This document shows, piece by piece, positions 29,472 to 38,799 of a DNA stretch of 64,000 bases; positions within the stretch are counted from its first letter, which is position 1, and every line of letters starts with the position of its first letter. Position numbers and translations under genes: made by a program. Under the pieces are notes generated by a model. It was not told where the DNA came from. It ran no database searches and saw only the letters and a program-made list of their open reading frames with translations. The stretch is from Planococcus sp. MB-3u-03 (lineage in GTDB: Bacteria; Bacillota; Bacilli; Bacillales_A; Planococcaceae), in contig NZ_CP025135.1 in NCBI RefSeq assembly GCF_002833405.1, positions 1,531,501 through 1,595,500 of the forward strand, read 5' to 3'.

Positions 29472-30398
29472 ATGCGGACATCGGTTCAAGAACTGATCGC
29501 AAAGTCGAAAGATAAGAAAAGTAAAAAATTTATTGAGAAACTCATACCGTTTCTATTGTTCTTGATCGCTTCTGTTTCGGTTTTGACAACAATCGGCATT
29601 GTCCTGACATTAATCATTGAAACGGTCACGTTCTTTACACGGGTCCCGCTTTCTGATTTCATTTTTGGCACGACTTGGCTGCCGTTCGCCAATAGCGGAG
29701 CGCAGTTCGGCATTTGGCCATTAATCGTCGGCACACTGAAAATTACCGGCATCGCGATTGTCGTAGCTGTGCCGATCGGCATTTCGGCTGCCATCTATTT
29801 GAGCGAATACGCTTCTGACAACGTACGGCGTATCGTCAAGCCGGTTCTTGAAGTGCTGGCGGGAGTTCCGACCATCGTCTATGGCTTTTTCGCACTGACG
29901 TTCGTGACACCTGTATTGCAAAGCTTTTTTCCGGAAATCAAGATCTTCAACGCGATTTCACCAGGGATTGTCGTTGGCATCATGATCATCCCGATGATCG
30001 CTTCGTTGTCGGAAGACGCCATGTCGTCTGTCCCGAAAAGCATTCGCGATGGCGCACTTGCCATGGGTTCGACGAAATTTGAAGTCGCTTGGAAAATCAC
30101 CGTTCCAGCAGCATTGTCCGGCATCATTGCGTCGGTTGTGCTCGGCTTGTCCCGTGCGATCGGCGAGACGATGATCGTTTCGCTTGCGGCAGGGTCAACG
30201 CCGAAATTCGATGGCGATTTCACTGGTTCGATCCAGACGATGACCGCCTATATCGTGCAAGTATCCAAAGGCGATGCCGGCTATGGAACGACGATCTATT
30301 ATTCCATCTATGCGGTCGGGTTTACCTTATTCCTCTTCACGATGGCGATGAATATCCTGGCTGGGTATATATCAAAACGTTTCCGGGAGGAATATTAA
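29472..30398 (+). CDS. pstC: Phosphate ABC transporter permease PstC
   Basis: 308 residues from ATG 29472 behind GAAAGGGG. Six hydrophobic helices; the ABC permease EAA-type loop is DGALAMGSTKFEVAWKITVP followed by [12 protein letters not shown] large extracytoplasmic region near FFTRVPLSDFIFGTTWLP is typical of PstC. It forms half of the phosphate channel. pstA starts two bases after its stop. Confidence 0.95.
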   Translation: MRTSVQELIAKSKDKKSKKFIEKLIPFLLFLIASVSVLTTIGIVLTLIIETVTFFTRVPLSDFIFGTTWLPFANSGAQFGIWPLIVGTLKITGIAIVVAVPIGISAAIYLSEYASDNVRRIVKPVLEVLAGVPTIVYGFFALTFVTPVLQSFFPEIKIFNAISPGIVVGIMIIPMIASLSEDAMSSVPKSIRDGALAMGSTKFEVAWKITVPAALSGIIASVVLGLSRAIGETMIVSLAAGSTPKFDGDFTGSIQTMTAYIVQVSKGDAGYGTTIYYSIYAVGFTLFLFTMAMNILAGYISKRFREEY

Positions 30399-30399
30399 T

Positions 30400-31278
30400 A
30401 TGAGATACATTGAACACGAAAAGGTCGTCCGGCGAATGAACGGCCGGATGGTCGTCAACCGGGTCTTTCAAGGGCTCTTCATGTTTGCGACGGCGCTCGC
30501 GCTGCTGGCGCTGGTGATCTTGCTGTACCGGATCGTCAGTCAAGGAGCGGGTCATCTGTCGCTCGACTTCCTTACTAATTTTGCTTCACGCTTCCCGGAT
30601 CAAGCGGGGATTAAAGCGGCGCTCGTCGGGTCGATCTGGCTGATGGCAGTGGTCGCTCCTACATCCATTTTGCTTGGTGTAGGATCAGCGATTTATTTAG
30701 AAGAATACGCCAAAAAAGGGCGCATCACGACGTTTATCCAAATGAATATTTCCAATTTGGCGGGGGTTCCGTCAGTGGTCTTCGGACTTTTGGGATTGAC
30801 GATTTTTGTCCGCGCATTAGCGCTCGGCAACAGCATCCTTGCAGCAGGATTTACAATGAGCTTGCTCATCCTGCCGGTCATTATCGTAGCGGCACAGGAA
30901 GCAATTCGTTCGGTTCCGGGCGAATTGCGTGATGCATCGTACGGAATGGGTGCAACCAAATGGCAGACCATCGTGCGCATCATCTTGCCGGCAGCAATTC
31001 CCGGCATCCTGACAGGCAGCATCTTGGCCTTGTCGCGTGCCATCGGCGAAACGGCGCCGCTGATCGTGGTCGGCATCCCGGTTATCATCCAGTTTTTGCC
31101 TGAAGGCGTCATGGACACATTCACCGCCTTGCCGATGCAAATCTACGATTGGTCGAGCCGCCCGCAAGCTGAGTTCCAGACGGTCGCAGCTGCCGGGATC
31201 ATCGTCTTGATGGTCGTGTTGTTATTCATGAATTCAATAGCAGTCTTCATTCGAAACAAATTCGATAAATCCTATTAA
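30400..31278 (+). CDS. pstA: Phosphate ABC transporter permease PstA
   Basis: 292 residues. Six predicted membrane helices with the permease loop [20 protein letters not shown] and [16 protein letters not shown], which marks PstA. The ATG at 30400 lies behind GGGAGGAA, inside the end of pstC. It pairs with PstC to make the channel powered by PstB. Confidence 0.95.
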   Translation: MRYIEHEKVVRRMNGRMVVNRVFQGLFMFATALALLALVILLYRIVSQGAGHLSLDFLTNFASRFPDQAGIKAALVGSIWLMAVVAPTSILLGVGSAIYLEEYAKKGRITTFIQMNISNLAGVPSVVFGLLGLTIFVRALALGNSILAAGFTMSLLILPVIIVAAQEAIRSVPGELRDASYGMGATKWQTIVRIILPAAIPGILTGSILALSRAIGETAPLIVVGIPVIIQFLPEGVMDTFTALPMQIYDWSSRPQAEFQTVAAAGIIVLMVVLLFMNSIAVFIRNKFDKSY

Positions 31279-31304
31279 AGTGTCATGCGGAAGGGGAGTT
31301 CATT

Positions 31305-32126
31305 ATGAACACAGCAACGATCAAAACGAAAATCAATACAGCAGAGCCTACTTCAGTAGAACAAGCTGAAAAAGAAAGTGTCTATAGCACGCGCCAGTTG
31401 AATTTGTGGTATGGCAATAACCATGCCTTGAAAAACATTGACTTGGAAATCGGGGAAAATGAAGTCACGGCGATTATCGGGCCATCAGGGTGCGGGAAAT
31501 CGACTTATTTGAAAACATTGAACCGCATGGTGGAACTGGTGCCTTCTGTGAAGACTTCAGGGGAAATCCAATACCGCGGCCGCAATATTTTCGAATCCAG
31601 TTACGGTGTTGAAGAATTGCGCACACGCGTCGGAATGGTGTTCCAAAAGCCGAATCCGTTCCCGAAATCGATTTACGACAATATCGCTTACGGCCCGCGC
31701 ATCCATGGCATCAAAAACAAGAAAATTCTGGATGAAATCGTCGAAAAAAGTTTACGCGGCGCAGCCATCTGGGACGAAGTGAAAGACCGCCTGAATGAAA
31801 ATGCATACGGCATCTCGGGCGGCCAGCAGCAGCGGATCTGCATCGCGCGGACCTTGGCGATCGAACCGGACGTCATCTTGATGGACGAGCCGACATCTGC
31901 ACTTGATCCGATTTCGACTTTGAAAATTGAAGAATTGGTGCAGGAATTGAAAGAGCAATACAGCATCATCATCGTGACACATAATATGCAGCAAGCTGCG
32001 CGGATTTCTGATAAAACTGCCTTCTTCTTGAATGGGGAAGTCATCGAATATGACCGCACGGATACAATTTTCTCTAACCCTGCCGATAAACGGACAGAGG
32101 ATTATATTTCAGGTCGATTCGGCTGA
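31305..32126 (+). CDS. pstB: Phosphate ABC transporter ATP-binding protein PstB
   Basis: 273 residues with a ~35-residue N-terminal extension before the ATPase fold. Walker [10 protein letters not shown], signature ISGGQQQR, Walker [13 protein letters not shown] and the switch VTHN are all present. ENEAITAIIGPS-type context and [21 protein letters not shown] are specific to PstB. It hydrolyses ATP to drive phosphate import. Confidence 0.97.
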   Translation: MNTATIKTKINTAEPTSVEQAEKESVYSTRQLNLWYGNNHALKNIDLEIGENEVTAIIGPSGCGKSTYLKTLNRMVELVPSVKTSGEIQYRGRNIFESSYGVEELRTRVGMVFQKPNPFPKSIYDNIAYGPRIHGIKNKKILDEIVEKSLRGAAIWDEVKDRLNENAYGISGGQQQRICIARTLAIEPDVILMDEPTSALDPISTLKIEELVQELKEQYSIIIVTHNMQQAARISDKTAFFLNGEVIEYDRTDTIFSNPADKRTEDYISGRFG

Positions 32127-32197
32127 CCCGCAACTCTAATCAGCGGGAACGAGCTTCCTGCTGGCCGTTAGAAATGGATGAATGGGAGGAACTTTAA

Positions 32198-32857
32198 ATG
32201 GCAGTACGCGAAAAGTTTGAATATGAACTGCACTCAGCACAGGAACAATTGATTACACTGAGCACGATGGCAATCGATGCACTCGACAAATCGATGAAGG
32301 CGCTCATCGCCCATGACATCGACAAGGCGCTTCAAGTGATCGACGATGATGCCAATATCAACCGCCTCGAAGAAGTGCTCAACGACCAGGTGATTCTCTT
32401 GATCGCCAAGCAATCACCGGTTGCGACCGATCTTCGGCGCTTGATCGTCACGATCAAAGTCGCATCGGATATGGAGCGGGTTGGGGATTACGCCGTCAAC
32501 ATCGCAAAAGAGACGATCCGCATCGGGCAGCAGGACCTGCTTGAGCCAATCAACAAGATCCAGCGCATGCACGAACTCGCAACATCCATGCTGCGCCAGG
32601 GTATTGATGCCTTGATAGAAGAAGATGTGGAAAAAGCGAAAGAAATCGCGGACCTCGATGACGAAGTCGATGATTTATACGGCGAAGCGATCCGGCTTTT
32701 GTTCCAGCACAGCGCAAAAGAGCCTGAACAGCTCAGCCAAGTGACGCAGCTGGCGTTTATCTGCCGCTATATGGAACGATCGGCGGATTATGCAACCAAT
32801 ATCGCGGAGCAATTATTCTACCTCGTCCGCGGCCGCCATTACGATCTGAACAAATGA
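32198..32857 (+). CDS. phoU: Phosphate signalling protein PhoU
   Basis: 219 residues, two tandem three-helix PhoU repeats with the metal-binding signatures ASDMERVGDYAVNIAKE and CRYMERSADYATNIAEQ. PhoU couples the Pst transporter to repression of the Pho regulon when phosphate is plentiful. The ATG follows GGGAGGAAC. Last gene of the pst operon; a terminator follows. Confidence 0.95.
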   Translation: MAVREKFEYELHSAQEQLITLSTMAIDALDKSMKALIAHDIDKALQVIDDDANINRLEEVLNDQVILLIAKQSPVATDLRRLIVTIKVASDMERVGDYAVNIAKETIRIGQQDLLEPINKIQRMHELATSMLRQGIDALIEEDVEKAKEIADLDDEVDDLYGEAIRLLFQHSAKEPEQLSQVTQLAFICRYMERSADYATNIAEQLFYLVRGRHYDLNK

Positions 32858-32860
32858 CAA

Positions 32861-32886
32861 AAAACCATAGCCTGGGCTGTGGTTTT
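32861..32886 (+). terminator. Terminator after phoU
   Basis: ACCATAGCC pairs with GGGCTGTGGT (with G-T steps), followed by TTTT. Confidence 0.7.
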
Positions 32887-32923
32887 AAATTTAGGGAAAT
32901 CATGGGGAAGCGGCATTTTTCAG

Positions 32924-32951
32924 TAGACAATCACTGAAGGTATGCTATAAT
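32924..32951 (+). promoter_or_regulatory. SigA promoter of rpmG
   Basis: TAGACA at 32924 and an extended -10 TGCTATAAT ending at 32951 are separated by 16 bases. Confidence 0.7.
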
Positions 32952-33017
32952 AATTAAGTCGTATAGATCACGCTTATTAATGAAATGGATTTTTTGAAAG
33001 AATTGGGAGGGATATCG

Positions 33018-33167
33018 ATGCGTGTAAACATTACACTAGCTTGCACAGACTGTGGCGAAAGAAACTACAGCACTGTTAAAAATAAGCGCAACAACCCTGA
33101 GCGTCTTGAATTGAAAAAATATTGCTCACGTGAAAAGAAAATGACAACACACCGTGAAACGAAGTAA
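33018..33167 (+). CDS. rpmG: 50S ribosomal protein L33
   Basis: 49 residues from ATG 33018 after [20 protein letters not shown] and [16 protein letters not shown] are diagnostic. Cys9 and Cys12 form one CxxC pair, but the second pair has only Cys36, so full zinc binding is doubtful; this resembles the RpmGA form of B. subtilis. The gene has its own promoter and terminator. Confidence 0.96.
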   Translation: MRVNITLACTDCGERNYSTVKNKRNNPERLELKKYCSREKKMTTHRETK

Positions 33168-33177
33168 GTAATTGACT

Positions 33178-33207
33178 GCCAAAACCTCTCGGGGTTTTGG
33201 CTTTTTC
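33178..33207 (+). terminator. Terminator after rpmG
   Basis: GCCAAAACC pairs with GGTTTTGGC around TCTCGG, followed by TTTTTC. Confidence 0.92.
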
Positions 33208-33282
33208 TTTTGTTATGCGCAGTTTACTATAGAAATTATACATAGAGATAACCCACAGTTCAGCAGAAGGGGCGTTTGCGTA

Positions 33283-33858
33283 ATGGAAAAAGCAGTGTTG
33301 AGGAAATCGGTCATCGGCCAAATGAGTGAACTTACAAAATCACAACATGCCCAAATGTCATCGGTGATTTTGGAGAAACTTCTGGAAGATCCCGATTTTC
33401 AAAAAGCCGAAACTATCGGGGTGACCATCTCGCGCTGGCCGGAAGTGGATACGATTCCGCTCATCGAAACGTGTTGGCGGCTGGGCAAAAGAGTCGCCGC
33501 CCCGAAATGTTTTGCAAAAGACCGGACGATGGATTTCCGGCTGTTCAACAGACTCGGCCAATTGGAAGTGGTGTACATGGACCTCCAGGAACCGATCGAA
33601 GCCCTAACGGAAGCTATCGGCCCGGAAAGCCTCGATTTATTGATTGTGCCCGGCGTTGTCTTTACGCAAAGCGGCTACCGCATTGGCTTCGGCGGAGGCT
33701 ATTATGATCGGTATTTGAGCGGATTTAATGGCAACACCCGTTCACTGGCGTTCGATTTCCAGCTGACTGGCGAATTGCCTATCGAAAGCCACGACATCCC
33801 AGTCGATGGCATCATCACGGAAAAAAGAACAATCGACTCAAAGGCGGTGAGAGCATGA
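33283..33858 (+). CDS. yqgN: 5-formyltetrahydrofolate cyclo-ligase
   Basis: 191 residues from ATG 33283, preceded by AGAAGGGGCG; a longer upstream open frame has no ribosome binding site. The ATP- and folate-binding loop appears as PGVVFTQSGYRIGFGGGYYDRYL, the strongest family signature. It converts 5-formyl-THF to 5,10-methenyl-THF with ATP. It overlaps the next small gene by four bases (ATGA). Confidence 0.93.
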   Translation: MEKAVLRKSVIGQMSELTKSQHAQMSSVILEKLLEDPDFQKAETIGVTISRWPEVDTIPLIETCWRLGKRVAAPKCFAKDRTMDFRLFNRLGQLEVVYMDLQEPIEALTEAIGPESLDLLIVPGVVFTQSGYRIGFGGGYYDRYLSGFNGNTRSLAFDFQLTGELPIESHDIPVDGIITEKRTIDSKAVRA

Positions 33859-34061
33859 AAGACCTTTACGATGTAATGCAATTGCTAAAAAGGTACGGAA
33901 CGATCGTCTACACGGCGGATTTTATTTCGGATCTCGATTTGATGGAATCCGACATCCGCGAGCTGTACGACCACGATTTCATCACGCCGCGCGAATACGC
34001 GTCTGCCTTGATGATCTTGCGGCAGAAACGCACAGAATATGAGAAAAAAGGAAAATCATGA
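33855..34061 (+). CDS. yqgQ: YqgQ family protein (DUF910)
   Basis: 68 residues: DVMQLLKRYGTIVYTADFISDLDLMESDIRELY is typical of the small cytosolic DUF910 family. A compact helical protein of unknown function; in Bacillus it sits next to glucokinase, which is absent here. The ATG overlaps the yqgN stop, so the two are coupled. Confidence 0.85.
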   Translation: MKDLYDVMQLLKRYGTIVYTADFISDLDLMESDIRELYDHDFITPREYASALMILRQKRTEYEKKGKS

Positions 34062-34216
34062 AACCGAAAGCGTTTTGGCGCGTCTATTAAGGGTAATTGC
34101 TTTCGCTCGAGGGTGATTTGTTCTATACTATAAGGTATTGAATTTCCATTTTACTTGAAACTGAAATTCGCACGAACCGGACAAACGCTCCGGTAAGACG
34201 AGGAGGATGTGCGGCA

Positions 34217-36121
34217 ATGAAAAACAAAGAATGGCCTAAGCATTCGGTCCTGGCCATCGCAGTCATAGCGACATGGCTGACGACATATGTCGTCTACAAA
34301 ACGGCCTTTTCCATTACAATCGACAATGCATTGCAGGAATTCATCCTGTTCTTGAACCCCTTAAGCTTACTATTATTCGCCTATGGAGGCGCGCTCTTCT
34401 TCAAGAGCAAGAAAGCAAGAAATCGCTATATCCTAGCCATTGCCGTTTTGACTTCGGTCATTTTATACGGAAATGTAGCGTTCTACCGTTTCTTTACGGA
34501 TTTTATCACGCTGCCCGTATTGTTCCAAACGGATAATTTTGGTGACATCGGCAATAGTGCTGCCGCGAGCATCTTCTGGACCGATATTCTCTATTTCGCT
34601 GACATCATCATCATCCTGTTGGCGATGCGCTTCGTGAAGGAGAAGGAGACAGCAGTCAAATCGGCAGCGACACACCGCAAAGCATATTTTGTCTTGTCAG
34701 CAGCTGTGCTGTTCTTTAACCTCGGCCTTGCCGAAGCAGAACGCCCGCAATTATTGACGAGAAGCTTTGACCGCGAAATGCTCGTCAAGAACCTGGGGAT
34801 GTACAATTACCATCTGTATGATGTCTATATTCAATCGAAATCACAAGCACAACGAGCGCTTGCGGACGGCTCGGAATTGACGGAAGTGACCAACTACGTC
34901 CGTTCGAACCAAGCGGAACCATCTGAAGAAATGTTCGGCGCTGCGGAAGGGCGTAATTTGATCGTTGTCACACTCGAGTCTTTACAGACCTTTGTTTTGA
35001 ACAATGAAATGAACGGCGAGACCATCACGCCTTTCATGAACGAATTGACACAAGATGAAGATACGATTTACTTCCCGAACTTTTACCACCAGACCGGGCT
35101 CGGAAAAACTTCCGACTCCGAGTTCCTGCTTGAGACCGGTATGTATCCGTTGAGCGGAGGCGCCGTGTTCTTTACGCACAGCGGCAATACATTCAATTCC
35201 ATGGCGGAAAAGATGGGCAACGAAGGTTATACGACCAATGTCCAACACGCCAATACGAAAAGTTTCTGGAACCGCGACATGATGTACGAATCGCTTAATA
35301 TCGACAAGTTCTATGATATCCAGAGCTACACAGTAGGCGAAGGGCAAGCCGTCAACTGGGGCATGAAGGACATTCCGTTCTTCGAGCAATCAGTCGGCCA
35401 TATGTCTGAAATGCAGCAGCCGTTCTACACGCGCCTGTTGTCGCTTACAAACCACCATCCGTTCACATTGGATGAAGAAGACAAACTGATCGACGAATTC
35501 GACTCCAATTCCGGCACGTTGAACCGTTATTTCCAAACGGTGCGTTATTTGGATGAAGCGGTCAAATCATTATTCGAAGATTTGAAGGAACAAGGATTGT
35601 ATGAAAACTCCATCATCGTGATGTACGGCGACCATTACGGCATCTCCGACAACCACAACGAAGCGATGGCGCAGTATCTAGGCAAGGAAATTACGCCGTA
35701 TGAATCGGCACAATTGCAAAAAGTGCCATTTTTCGTCCATATCCCAGGTTATGAAAAGGGCTATGTAGATGAGGAAATCGGCGGCCAAGTGGATATGCGT
35801 TCGACGATCCTTCATTTGATGGGCATGGAAACCGAAAAAGACATTCAATTCGGCGGAGATTTATTCTCTGAAGAACACGAGGAATTCGTCATTTTCCGTG
35901 ACGGGCGCTTTGTTACCGATGAATATGTCTATGCAGCGAATGTCTGCTACGATATCGAAACAGGCGAACCGATGGAAGACCAAAGCGTGTGCGACCCATA
36001 TGCTGAACGTGCCCTCGAGGAGCTCCAGTATTCCGAATCAATCATCAACGGCGACTTGCTGAGGTTCTACGAAGAGGAAAACGGCCAATTGAAAACATTG
36101 GATGAACAAGAACAACCGTAA
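34217..36121 (+). CDS. ltaS: LTA synthase family protein (YqgS/LtaS type)
   Basis: 634 residues from ATG 34217 after GAGGAGGATG. Five N-terminal membrane helices (about residues 10-170) are followed by an extracellular sulfatase-fold domain. The catalytic threonine is Thr298 in GLGKTSDSEF; metal ligands include the glutamate of VVTLESLQ and the YGDHYG motif. The family polymerises glycerol phosphate from phosphatidylglycerol onto lipoteichoic acid. B. subtilis has four paralogues and this position matches yqgS, so it may not be the main synthase. TATACT at 34124-34129 could be its -10 box. Confidence 0.92.
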   Translation: MKNKEWPKHSVLAIAVIATWLTTYVVYKTAFSITIDNALQEFILFLNPLSLLLFAYGGALFFKSKKARNRYILAIAVLTSVILYGNVAFYRFFTDFITLPVLFQTDNFGDIGNSAAASIFWTDILYFADIIIILLAMRFVKEKETAVKSAATHRKAYFVLSAAVLFFNLGLAEAERPQLLTRSFDREMLVKNLGMYNYHLYDVYIQSKSQAQRALADGSELTEVTNYVRSNQAEPSEEMFGAAEGRNLIVVTLESLQTFVLNNEMNGETITPFMNELTQDEDTIYFPNFYHQTGLGKTSDSEFLLETGMYPLSGGAVFFTHSGNTFNSMAEKMGNEGYTTNVQHANTKSFWNRDMMYESLNIDKFYDIQSYTVGEGQAVNWGMKDIPFFEQSVGHMSEMQQPFYTRLLSLTNHHPFTLDEEDKLIDEFDSNSGTLNRYFQTVRYLDEAVKSLFEDLKEQGLYENSIIVMYGDHYGISDNHNEAMAQYLGKEITPYESAQLQKVPFFVHIPGYEKGYVDEEIGGQVDMRSTILHLMGMETEKDIQFGGDLFSEEHEEFVIFRDGRFVTDEYVYAANVCYDIETGEPMEDQSVCDPYAERALEELQYSESIINGDLLRFYEEENGQLKTLDEQEQP

Positions 36122-36124
36122 GAC

Positions 36125-36165
36125 AAAAAGGGCTGCCAAACCGGTATGGTTATGGCAGCCCTTTT
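36125..36165 (+). terminator. Terminator after ltaS
   Basis: AAAAGGGCTGCCA pairs with TGGCAGCCCTTTT around a 14-base loop. Confidence 0.9.
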
Positions 36166-36180
36166 CTTTATGGCCAATAA

Positions 36181-36216
36181 AAAAACCCGCGCAATGAATG
36201 CGCCGGTTTCTTTTTT
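36181..36216 (-). terminator. Terminator after the DUF2759 gene (minus strand)
   Basis: AAACC-GCGCA and TGCGC-GGTTT pair with one mismatch; an A run on the plus strand supplies the U tract on the minus transcript. Confidence 0.7.
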
Positions 36217-36217
36217 C

Positions 36218-36400
36218 TTAATGAAGGCCAGGTGGGTAACCCTGTGTAATGAGAGTTGCAACGGTGAAACCGCCGAAAATAACAAAGGTCCCAAAATTAA
36301 ATAAGAATCCTAAAACTTCTTTGTTTCTTAGGGTTTGAACTGTACCGATTGCAGCAAGAACTGCAGTGAGGCCGAAAATAACCATCAAAATCCAACTCAT
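36218..36400 (-). CDS. Small membrane protein, DUF2759 family
   Basis: 60 residues with two hydrophobic helices separated by TLRNKEVLG. It matches the DUF2759 family found next to the YqgX hydrolase in Bacillales. The ATG at 36400 has GGGAG nine bases upstream, and a terminator follows. Function unknown. Confidence 0.8.
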   Translation of the reverse strand: MSWILMVIFGLTAVLAAIGTVQTLRNKEVLGFLFNFGTFVIFGGFTVATLITQGYPPGLH

Positions 36401-36553
36401 CTTATGACACTCCCTTCAACTTTAACAGCCAGTGCCGTCTTCTACTCTTTATATTGTAAAGAAATTCTGCAAGTTTGTCGAGGCGTAAAAATGTCATTCT
36501 ATTGAACAAGCAAAAGAATGTGTTCATGATATACTGCTAATGAGGTGAAAGTC

Positions 36554-37189
36554 ATGTTAAAAATCGATCGGCTGGAACTAGGCCCAGTGCAAACGAATTG
36601 CTACATCATATCAGGGGAAGGCAAGCAATGTGTCATTTTCGATCCCGGTGAGGAAGCTGGGAAAATCCAGGAAGTCTTAAAACGCAAGCAATTGACGCCG
36701 CTTGCGATTCTTCTGACACATGCCCATTTCGACCATATCGGGGCGGTCGATGAATTGAGGGAGATATATAAAATCCCTGTCTATCTTCATTACAAAGAAC
36801 GCGATTTCCTTGGACGCCCGAATTTGAATGGCTCGGGTAAATATGCGGCATTGCCGGATTACCGTGTAGCGGATGCGGATGAATTGATCACCGATCAACA
36901 ATCGCTTGAAATCGGCCCGTTCAAAATGGAGCTATTCCATACACCCGGGCATTCGCCAGGCAGCGTGAGCTTTTATTTTCCGGAAGACCGTTTCGCGATT
37001 GTCGGGGACACCTTGTTTTCCGGAAGCATTGGGCGCACCGATTTGGCGGAAGGCTCAGAACAGGTGCTGCTAAAATCAATCCGTGAATCGTTATTGACGT
37101 TGCCCGAAGAAACCTTCCTGTTCCCCGGGCACGGCCCGGAAACGACCCCAAAACAGGAACAACAGCATAATCCTTTCCTGCGTATGTAA
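36554..37189 (+). CDS. yqgX: MBL-fold metallo-hydrolase YqgX
   Basis: 211 residues from ATG 36554, six bases after GAGGTG (GTG 36545 is less likely). Metallo-beta-lactamase fold with THAHFDHIGAV (HxHxDH), HTPGHSPGS, VGDTLFSGSIGR and FPGHGPETT. It is a glyoxalase II-like hydrolase, but the substrate in Gram-positive bacteria is unproven. It lies between two small membrane protein genes on the opposite strand, as in Bacillus. Confidence 0.9.
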   Translation: MLKIDRLELGPVQTNCYIISGEGKQCVIFDPGEEAGKIQEVLKRKQLTPLAILLTHAHFDHIGAVDELREIYKIPVYLHYKERDFLGRPNLNGSGKYAALPDYRVADADELITDQQSLEIGPFKMELFHTPGHSPGSVSFYFPEDRFAIVGDTLFSGSIGRTDLAEGSEQVLLKSIRESLLTLPEETFLFPGHGPETTPKQEQQHNPFLRM

Positions 37190-37196
37190 AGGGCAT

Positions 37197-37227
37197 AAAA
37201 AAAACGGCCGAGATGGCCGTTTTTTTG
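37197..37227. terminator. Terminator between yqgX and the DUF2626 gene
   Basis: ACGGCC pairs with GGCCGT around GAGAT, with A and T runs on both sides, so it can serve both convergent genes. Confidence 0.88.
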
Positions 37228-37246
37228 CGTTCACATTCAATTACTA

Positions 37247-37489
37247 TTAATGACCTGCTCCTGGGACGTGGATGAACGTAGAGTAGTAAGTAAAGCCAAC
37301 GAAAAAGACTGTCAGATAGGCTCCAAAAATATACATGTACATGCGTTCAGAAATGTTTAAGTATCCAAGAAGAACGAAGAAGCCGGTATTGGCAACCATC
37401 AACAATGATACTTCTACCATATCGCCGACATAAAATAAAATTGCAAAGATTCCAGTCCACCATCCCATTAATTTAAACATATTATCCAT
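37247..37489 (-). CDS. DUF2626 family membrane protein (YqgY-like)
   Basis: 80 residues from ATG 37489, seven bases after GGAGGG. Three hydrophobic helices and the conserved end ISERMYMYIFGAYLTVFFVG...GAGH identify the DUF2626 family. Unknown function; position next to yqgX is conserved. Confidence 0.85.
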   Translation of the reverse strand: MDNMFKLMGWWTGIFAILFYVGDMVEVSLLMVANTGFFVLLGYLNISERMYMYIFGAYLTVFFVGFTYYSTFIHVPGAGH

Positions 37490-37599
37490 GGGTAATCCCT
37501 CCTTTGCCACAATACAATAATCTCCTATTCATTATATAGGAAGACGAGTCTATGTGTAAACAAGGACTTCGGGGTAGTTTGTGACAAAGCGGTGTAGGC

Positions 37600-37631
37600 G
37601 TATCCATAAAGCGTTCTCTTGCTATGGATAC
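37600..37631. repeat. Perfect 9-bp inverted repeat upstream of comG
   Basis: GTATCCATA at 37600-37608 and TATGGATAC at 37623-37631, 14 bases apart. No T run follows, so it is not a clear terminator; it could be an operator or an mRNA hairpin. Confidence 0.5.
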
Positions 37632-37639
37632 ATGCCCTG

Positions 37640-37683
37640 AAAACCTGGATTTCCGGCCGTAAAGGCGTTCAAATAATTATTTT
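37640..37683 (+). promoter_or_regulatory. K-box-like ComK binding site upstream of comGA
   Basis: Two AT boxes of the AAAA-N5-TTTT type: AAAACCTGGATTT (37640-37652) and AAATAATTATTTT (37671-37683). The gap between them is 18 bases, one of the three spacings (8, 18, 31) known for ComK sites. Each box has one mismatch. Confidence 0.6.
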
Positions 37684-37696
37684 GGTATTTTCGATA

Positions 37697-37723
37697 TTCA
37701 AGGGCCATCCATGTGCTTATAAT
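37697..37723 (+). promoter_or_regulatory. Probable comG promoter
   Basis: A perfect TATAAT at 37718-37723 lies 35 bases after the K-box and 53 bases before comGA; TTCAAG at 37697 is a poor -35 with a short spacer, as expected for an activator-dependent promoter. Confidence 0.5.
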
Positions 37724-37775
37724 AATGGGGAGCGGAGAGGCAGCCTCCGCTCGGAGACCCGGACAGGAGGTGAAT

Positions 37776-38799
37776 ATGCAAGAGATCATTGAACGGCGAT
37801 GCTTCGATCTATTGCATTCCGCCGTAGAAGAAAAACCACCGATATACACATCAGGCCAGAACCCCGCGATTACAGCATCACCTACCGGACGTATAACCAA
37901 TTCAAGCCGGTGGCGAAAATCCCCTTCGATTTAGGCGATCGCATGATTGCTTACTTCAAATACCTCTCACTTTTGGACATGAGCGAAAACGAAAACCCCA
38001 AACCGGCTCATTCCATCTCCAGATGAATGGCCATACCCATCATTTCCGGATTTCAACATTGCCTTCCGTGATGACAAAAGAAAGCATCGTCATCCGTGTC
38101 ATTCCCGACAGCACAGCGTTGTTCCTCGACGAATTGGCGGCATTCCGCGATTCGGCCAGGCTGCTCGAGAAGCTTGCCGGCGAACGGCAGGGTTTGATGC
38201 TTTTGACAGGCCCGACCGGCTGCGGCAAATCGACCACCTTGTATTCTCTCTTGCGCCATTGTTCCGAGCGGCTCAACCGCAATGTCATCACCCTCGAAGA
38301 TCCTGTGGAGCGGCAAAATCCTGCCTTTCTTCAAATCCAAGTAAACGAAAAGTCGGGAATGAATTATGCGACTGGCTTGAAAGCCATTTTACGTCATGAT
38401 CCCGACATCATCATGATCGGCGAAATCCGTGATGCCGAAACCGCTGAAATAGCCGTCAGGGCCGCCTTGACAGGGCATTTAGTGTTTTCAACGATCCATG
38501 CTAGGCATTCGGTCGGCTGTCTTCATAGACTCCATGATTTAGGCATTCCATACGAAGACATGCTGCAGACACTCATCGGCATCGCAGCCCAGAAAATTGT
38601 GCCGATGTATGAGGATTTGGAGCAGCTCGAGACGAAGCATCGCGCGTTGTATGAAATTTTATGCGATGAAAGTTTAGCGGACGCCATCCGTTCCGCGAAA
38701 CAGCAGCAGGATTATCAATTGCCGGAGCATTTATCGTTTGGCGGACAGATCCGGGAAGGAGTGAGGATCGGTGCGCTTCATTCCGGTTTCGAATTCTAG
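37776..38799 (+). pseudogene. comGA: Competence type IV pilus ATPase ComGA, two frameshifts
   Basis: Across frames a complete secretion ATPase of about 342 residues: MQEIIERRCFDLLHSAVEE at the N terminus, Walker A GPTGCGKST at 38209-38235, Asp box and Walker B in ILRHDPDIIMIGEIRDAETAEIAV and the His box LTGHLVFSTIHARHS. It powers assembly of the transformation pseudopilus. One base is missing near 37844 and one A near 37989. ATG 37776 follows AGGAGGTGA. First gene of comGA-GG. Confidence 0.9.
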
